From Roseitranquillus sp963709765 (GTDB lineage: Bacteria > Pseudomonadota > Alphaproteobacteria > Rhodobacterales > Rhodobacteraceae), in contig CAVPXL010000006.1 of NCBI GenBank assembly GCA_963709765.1, positions 124,001 to 188,000 on the forward strand: a stretch of DNA of 64,000 nt. The letters run 5' to 3'. Positions 63,927 through 64,000 of the stretch are shown here, piece after piece (position 1 is the stretch's first letter; each line of letters begins with the position of its first letter). The translations under genes were made by a program, and so were the position numbers. The notes beneath the pieces are model-generated. The model worked only from the letters and a program-made list of their open reading frames with translations, did no database searches and was not told where the DNA came from.

Positions 63927-63954
63927 TTGACACGAGCGGCAGGATTGTTAGAAC
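63927..63954 (+). promoter_or_regulatory. Putative sigma-70 promoter for a gene beyond the window
   Basis: A consensus -35 TTGACA at 63927-63932 is followed after 16 bp by TAGAAC as a weak -10. The last bases of the window (ACGGAGAGCAAG) look like a ribosome binding site, so a plus-strand gene probably begins just past 64000. Divergent from lipA. Confidence 0.35.
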
Positions 63955-64000
63955 GGTTCCAAACCGAGCCAGCCCCCCCTGCAGAAGAACGGAGAGCAAG

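Overview
The window reads as ordinary core chromosome of an alphaproteobacterium, most likely of the order Rhodobacterales (Roseobacter/Rhodobacter type). The evidence is gene order and gene content: dusB-ntrB-ntrC-ntrY-ntrX-trkA-trkH-hfq-hflX in one run, ctrA next to a sciP-type DUF1153 gene, fused ispDF, an LpxI-type (not LpxH-type) lipid A branch, a Usg-like gene, TrmFO, and an NtrC with no visible GAFTGA loop. GC is high throughout and many starts are GTG or TTG. The genus cannot be fixed from the sequence alone. I see no rRNA, CRISPR array, insertion sequence, integrase or phage gene.

Layout. 0.2-3.1 kb: livH-livM permeases translationally coupled to a MobA/MocA-like nucleotidyltransferase. 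3.2 kb: tRNA-Leu(CAA). 3.4-5.8 kb: a zinc metallopeptidase divergent from a YqaA-dsbB pair, then usg. 5.9-11.9 kb: gyrA, trmFO, gluQ, hisI and a NifU-like scaffold. 11.9-17.7 kb, minus strand: ligA-recG followed by a 36-codon membrane ORF and a strong terminator, then ctrA and sciP. 17.8-30.6 kb: mnmA, then a long minus-strand envelope and isoprenoid run pyrH-frr-uppS-cdsA-dxr-rseP-bamA-skp-fabZ-lpxA-lpxI-lpxB. 30.7-31.6 kb: miaA. 31.8-38.2 kb: a peptide-type ABC importer (Tat-signal binding protein, two permeases, one double-cassette ATPase). 38.2-44.4 kb: DUF1206 membrane protein, lytic transglycosylase, ssb, SYLF lipoprotein, beta-hydroxyacid dehydrogenase, penicillin acylase-family enzyme. 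44.4-56.2 kb, minus strand: the nitrogen-regulation, potassium-uptake and Hfq run. 56.4-64 kb: ispDF-pgpA-cinA, a COQ10/RatA-like protein, hpt, a cytochrome c'-like plus diheme cytochrome c pair, a Phd-like protein, a DUF481 outer-membrane protein and lipA.

The most striking property is reading-frame damage. Ten otherwise well-conserved genes (livM, recG, lpxA, dxr, the peptide-binding protein, its first permease, its ATPase, trkH, ntrX, hpt) each need one to three single-base corrections to give a family-length product, about 13 indels in all. Several of these genes (dxr, lpxA) are normally indispensable and coding quality resumes immediately on the other side of each break. Sequencing or assembly error is therefore a better explanation than genuine gene decay. 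I report each corrected gene span and each break separately.

I did not find a convincing new biological system. The items most worth a second look are the small membrane ORF in the ligA-recG operon, a solitary Phd-like protein behind a hairpin that could hide its ribosome binding site, a perfect 14-bp hairpin inside the peptide-transporter operon, the CtrA-like boxes upstream of ctrA, and the livHM-nucleotidyltransferase coupling.
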